A DNA stretch of 64,000 nt from positions 1,116,001-1,180,000 of the forward strand of contig OZ220471.1 in NCBI GenBank assembly GCA_965115835.1. The letters run 5' to 3'. The translations under genes and the position numbers were made by a program. Of the stretch, positions 59,579-64,000 are shown piece after piece; position 1 is the stretch's first letter, and every line of letters starts with the position of its first letter. This stretch comes from Foliamicus sp965115835. Its GTDB lineage: Bacteria; Pseudomonadota; Gammaproteobacteria; Steroidobacterales; Foliamicaceae. Under the pieces are notes generated by a model that was not told the DNA's origin, did no database searches, and saw only the letters and a program-made list of their open reading frames with translations.

Positions 59579-60225
59579 TCAGGGTTTGCGAGAACCAGGG
59601 ATACGGACAGCCAGGAACCCACCGGCACAATCATGGACTGGAGCCTGCGGTCGGTTGCGATCCGTTGATTGAAGACCTGTATGCCGTAGGCGGGATGATC
59701 GGGCGGCAGCTTTTCGTGTCCCTCACCGAAGCAGTTGGCGTTGTCGCCCAGGATCAGACCGCCCGGCCGGGTGTGCTCCAGGGCGAAGTCGAGCACCTCG
59801 CTGTAAATCTCCTTGGCCGTGTCGATGAACACCATGTCGTACGGCGCGTGTCCGGCCAGTTCGGGCAGAACCTCGAGGGCGCCGCCAGGGACGATCCGAA
59901 TCCGGTCCCCAAGGCCGGCGCGGCGAAAGTTCTCGCGGGCCACACCGGCATGCAGGGCTTCCTTCTCGTTGGTGACCAGCAAGCCGCCGGGAGGCAGCGC
60001 GCGGGCCAGCCAGATTCCGGAATACCCCGCCAGGGTTCCGAACTCCAGGATCCTGCGGGCGCCGATCAGCTTCGCCAGCAGGTTCAGCGCCTGCCCCGTC
60101 TCGGCGTGGACGGAGATATCGGGCATTCCGCGGGCAACCGCCGCCGGCATGATGCTGGCCAGCAGTTTGTCCTCGCAATCGAACAAGGCCCGGCGATAGG
60201 TTTCGAGATCGGGATAGGCGGTCAT
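59575..60225 (-). CDS. SAM-dependent O-methyltransferase, catechol-type
   Basis: 216 residues. ISVHAETGQALNLLAKLIGA precedes RILEFGTLAGYSGIWLARAL (SAM loop), LLVTNEKEALHAGVARENF, YDMVFIDTAKEIYSEVLDFA (metal Asp) and GGLILGDNANCFGEG (D-N metal ligands). Family-typical class I O-methyltransferase. ATG 60225 is chosen; upstream codons are random. Coupled with the MBL hydrolase and divergent from the 76-aa/decarboxylase pair, with 59 bases between the starts. Confidence 0.87.
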   Translation of the reverse strand: MTAYPDLETYRRALFDCEDKLLASIMPAAVARGMPDISVHAETGQALNLLAKLIGARRILEFGTLAGYSGIWLARALPPGGLLVTNEKEALHAGVARENFRRAGLGDRIRIVPGGALEVLPELAGHAPYDMVFIDTAKEIYSEVLDFALEHTRPGGLILGDNANCFGEGHEKLPPDHPAYGIQVFNQRIATDRRLQSMIVPVGSWLSVSLVLANPE

Positions 60226-60284
60226 GGGGCATCGCGGGCGGCAGCCACGGCGTAGTATATCGGGCCAGCAAAAGGGAGGAGCCC

Positions 60285-60507
60285 ATGGCCACAGCCAATG
60301 AGAAAAAGCGCATCGTCGAGGACTTTCTCGAGCGCTGCAACGCATACGCGGCGGACATGATCGCGAAATACGGCAAGGCGGAGAGCGCGGACGCGATGCA
60401 GGAACTTGCGCGACAGGACAAGATCTCGCACTGGACAGCGTACCGGGCCTTCAACGAGCACGCCATCATGGAACTCGGGGGCACGGAACTCGACGGCTGG
60501 TTCAACG

Positions 60508-60515
<8 letters not shown>
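60285..60515 (+). CDS. Conserved-looking 76-aa protein upstream of the decarboxylase
   Basis: MATANEKKRIVEDFLERCNA is helical and charged, ending MELGGTELDGWFNDD. GGGAGGAG lies just upstream of ATG 60285. The end overlaps the decarboxylase start by eight bases, so both are coupled. Soluble and probably all-helical. Function unknown; a regulator or small subunit of the neighbouring enzyme is possible. Confidence 0.65.
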
Positions 60516-61911
<1,396 letters not shown>

Positions 61912-61927
61912 TTACCGGCTCATTGCA

Positions 61928-63853
61928 TCAGTGCTGTTCGGCTGGCTTGCCGATATCGGCAGCGGACGGACGCTTGCGTTTCCTGCTCTCGGGTTTCTTG
62001 TCCTTGTCCTGCCGGCTCCAGCCAGGAGGCGGACTGGGCTCCTGACCGTCCATGATCTCCATGATCTGCACCTGTTCGATGGTCTCGTACTGGAGCAGGG
62101 CTGCGGCCATGGCGTGCAGCCGGTCCATCTTTTCGGACAGTATTTCGCGGGCCCGCTCATAGGCGGTATCGACAATTTCGCGAACCTCCTTGTCGATGGC
62201 GTGCACCGTGGCGTCCGAAACCTGCTTGTGCTGGGTGACCGTGCGGCCAAGGAACACCTCGCCGTCTTCCTCGCTGTAGGTCAGCGGACCCAGGCGCCTT
62301 GAAAGCCCCCACTTGGTGACCATGTTGCGCGCTATCGCGGTGGCGCGTTCGATATCGTTGGCCGCCCCGGTGGTAACCGCGTCCTTTCCGAACACCAGCT
62401 CCTCCGCCACGCGGCCGCCGAACAGGCTGGTGATCTGGCTGATCAGCCGTTGCCGCGAATGGCTGTGGCGATCGACTTCAGGCAGGAACATGGTTACGCC
62501 CAGGGCGCGCCCGCGCGGAATGATGGTGACCTTGTGCACCGGGTCGTGCTCGGGAACGTTCAGGCCCACGATGGCATGCCCGGATTCGTGATAGGCCGTG
62601 AGCTTGCGCTCCTCGGGACTCATCACCATGGATTTGCGCTCGGTACCCATCAGGATCTTGTCCTTGGCGCGTTCGAAGTCTTCCATGGAGACCGTGCGAG
62701 CGCCCGCCCTCCCCGCCAGCAAGGCGGCCTCGTTGACCAGGTTGGCGAGATCGGCGCCCGAAAAGCCGGGGGTCCCGCGCGCCAGGGTGCTGGCCGACAC
62801 GCTCTTGTGCGCCGGCACCTTGCGCATATGGACTTCCAGGATCAATTCACGGCCGCGAATATCCGGCAGCGGCACCACCACCTGGCGGTCGAAGCGCCCC
62901 GGCCGCAAGAGCGCCGGATCGAGCACATCCGGACGGTTGGTGGCAGCGATCACGATAATGCCCTCGCTGCCGGCGAAGCCGTCCATTTCCACGAGGAGCT
63001 GGTTGAGCGTCTGCTCGCGCTCGTCATGCCCCCCGCCGAGGCCGGCGCCGCGATGCCGGCCCACCGCATCGATCTCGTCGATGAAGATGATGCACGGCGC
63101 CTGCTTCTTGGCCTGCCCGAACATGTCGCGCACTCTCGAAGCGCCCACGCCCACGAACATTTCCACGAAATCCGATCCGGAGATGGTGAAGAAAGGCGCT
63201 TCGGCCTCGCCCGCGATCGCGCGCGCCAGCAGCGTCTTGCCGGTTCCGGGCGGCCCCACCATGAGCACCCCGTTGGGAATCTTGCCGCCCAGACGCTGGA
63301 ACTTCGACGGGTCCTTGAGAAATTCGACCACTTCGGCGACTTCTTCCTTGGCCTCCTCCACGCCGGCCACATCGGCAAAGGTGACCGAGGTCTGGTCGGG
63401 GTTCAGCAGCCGCGCGCGGCTGCGCCCGAACGACATGGCGCCGCCACGGCCGCCCACGCCCCCCTGCATTTGCCGCATGAAATACAGCCAGATGCCGATC
63501 AGCAGCAGAAACGGAAGCAGGTTCAGGAAGAATGACAGCCAGGCGCTCTCCGATTTCGGCTTGGGAGAACGCACCACTGCGCCGTTATCGGTCAGTGTCC
63601 GCACCAGCTCCGAGTTGTCCATGGACGGCGGGCTGTAGGTCACGAACTTCCCTCCGCCCTCCTGCGCGCCCCGAATGGTGCGGTTCTCCAGGATTTCGAC
63701 TTCCTGCACCTCGCCGTTTCCGACCATCTCCACGAACTGCGAAAAATCAATCTCCTCGGCCTGTCCGGCGCGGTCGTTGAGCGGCCTGAGCAGCATCATG
63801 AGCGCGAGTGCGATCACCAGCCACAGGAGGAAGTTCTTGGTCAGCTTGTTCAT
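61928..63853 (-). CDS. ftsH: ATP-dependent zinc metalloprotease FtsH
   Basis: 641 residues. Two N-terminal membrane helices (FLLWLVIALALMMLLRP; WLSFFLNLLPFLLLIGIWLY) flank the periplasmic domain. AAA module: VGPPGTGKTLLARA (Walker A), IIFIDEIDAVGRHRG (Walker B), ATNRPDVLDPALLRPGRFDR (second region of homology). Protease site HESGHAIVG (HExGH zinc motif). Degrades membrane and regulatory proteins. ATG 63853. The C-terminus is Lys/Arg-rich (KDKKPESRKRKRP). In relatives it usually follows rlmE, which would lie beyond the window. Confidence 0.98.
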   Translation of the reverse strand: MNKLTKNFLLWLVIALALMMLLRPLNDRAGQAEEIDFSQFVEMVGNGEVQEVEILENRTIRGAQEGGGKFVTYSPPSMDNSELVRTLTDNGAVVRSPKPKSESAWLSFFLNLLPFLLLIGIWLYFMRQMQGGVGGRGGAMSFGRSRARLLNPDQTSVTFADVAGVEEAKEEVAEVVEFLKDPSKFQRLGGKIPNGVLMVGPPGTGKTLLARAIAGEAEAPFFTISGSDFVEMFVGVGASRVRDMFGQAKKQAPCIIFIDEIDAVGRHRGAGLGGGHDEREQTLNQLLVEMDGFAGSEGIIVIAATNRPDVLDPALLRPGRFDRQVVVPLPDIRGRELILEVHMRKVPAHKSVSASTLARGTPGFSGADLANLVNEAALLAGRAGARTVSMEDFERAKDKILMGTERKSMVMSPEERKLTAYHESGHAIVGLNVPEHDPVHKVTIIPRGRALGVTMFLPEVDRHSHSRQRLISQITSLFGGRVAEELVFGKDAVTTGAANDIERATAIARNMVTKWGLSRRLGPLTYSEEDGEVFLGRTVTQHKQVSDATVHAIDKEVREIVDTAYERAREILSEKMDRLHAMAAALLQYETIEQVQIMEIMDGQEPSPPPGWSRQDKDKKPESRKRKRPSAADIGKPAEQH

Positions 63854-64000
63854 TGCGTTGGCGCCGCGAAAACCATCGCTTCAGGATGCGCGCAGCATCC
63901 ATGGTTCACGTCATTCCCGGTCTTCTCGAAACTTATTCTCACGGAGTGCGGCATTCCGATTCACTGCGGCGAAAGAACGATGCACAGACAGGAGCGCCCC

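Overview
The window looks like chromosome from a high-GC gammaproteobacterium, probably an uncultured environmental or host-associated lineage. The basis is the order rpsP-rimM-trmD-rplS, an FtsH of standard length, a tripartite CusCBA-type metal efflux operon, a TRAP transporter with a T-component, and TonB receptors. No rRNA or complete tRNA gene is present, so the genus cannot be named.

Positions 1-22077 form an accessory region, the decayed remains of a conjugative element. It starts with the helicase half of a MobF-type relaxase (TraI). Next come a PLD-type nuclease inserted between two copies of the relaxase tail, a ribbon-helix-helix relaxosome-type protein, and a 1.28 kb non-coding stretch with a tight cluster of perfect inverted repeats (candidate oriT). 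Then follow a DUF2493/SLOG gene, ssb, and small conserved genes including a five-zinc-ribbon protein. About 2.1 kb of this backbone occurs twice, diverged (7517-9606 and 19167-21262). Between the copies lie an IS1380 element inside a MITE, three ISAs1-type copies whose full-length transposase carries an N-terminal DUF4338 (DruA) domain, an AT-rich cassette of three small envelope proteins, and a broken PIN toxin. The right edge is a MITE-like terminal repeat that abuts a 5'-truncated TonB receptor.

Positions 22078-39360 hold the truncated receptor with its terminator, a decayed DNA methyltransferase, and a translationally coupled minus-strand operon at 24439-32228. That operon encodes a lipoprotein with about 15 tandem 15-residue repeats, a second lipoprotein, a membrane Ser/Thr kinase, an FHA-like/PEGA/SUMF1 membrane protein and a small acidic exported protein. 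It resembles the PpkA/TagR phosphosignalling part of type VI secretion, but no secretion gene is here. After it come a histidine-phosphatase-like protein lacking its catalytic histidines, a ZnuD-like His-rich receptor with a DUF2946-type partner, and amino-acid catabolism genes (dehydratase, D-amino-acid dehydrogenase, class I amidotransferase). A second MITE copy closes this block.

Positions 39361-64000 are ordinary chromosome, mostly on the minus strand: an FG-GAP/DsbD-alpha lipoprotein, an MFS transporter with an NADP-dependent oxidoreductase, Cus-type efflux with a Cys-rich leader protein, a TRAP transporter and sorbosone-type dehydrogenase appended to the rpsP-rplS operon, an alkylsulfatase-like hydrolase with an O-methyltransferase, an aromatic amino acid decarboxylase, and ftsH. 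Four-base ATGA or GTGA overlaps recur throughout, so many of these genes are probably translationally coupled.
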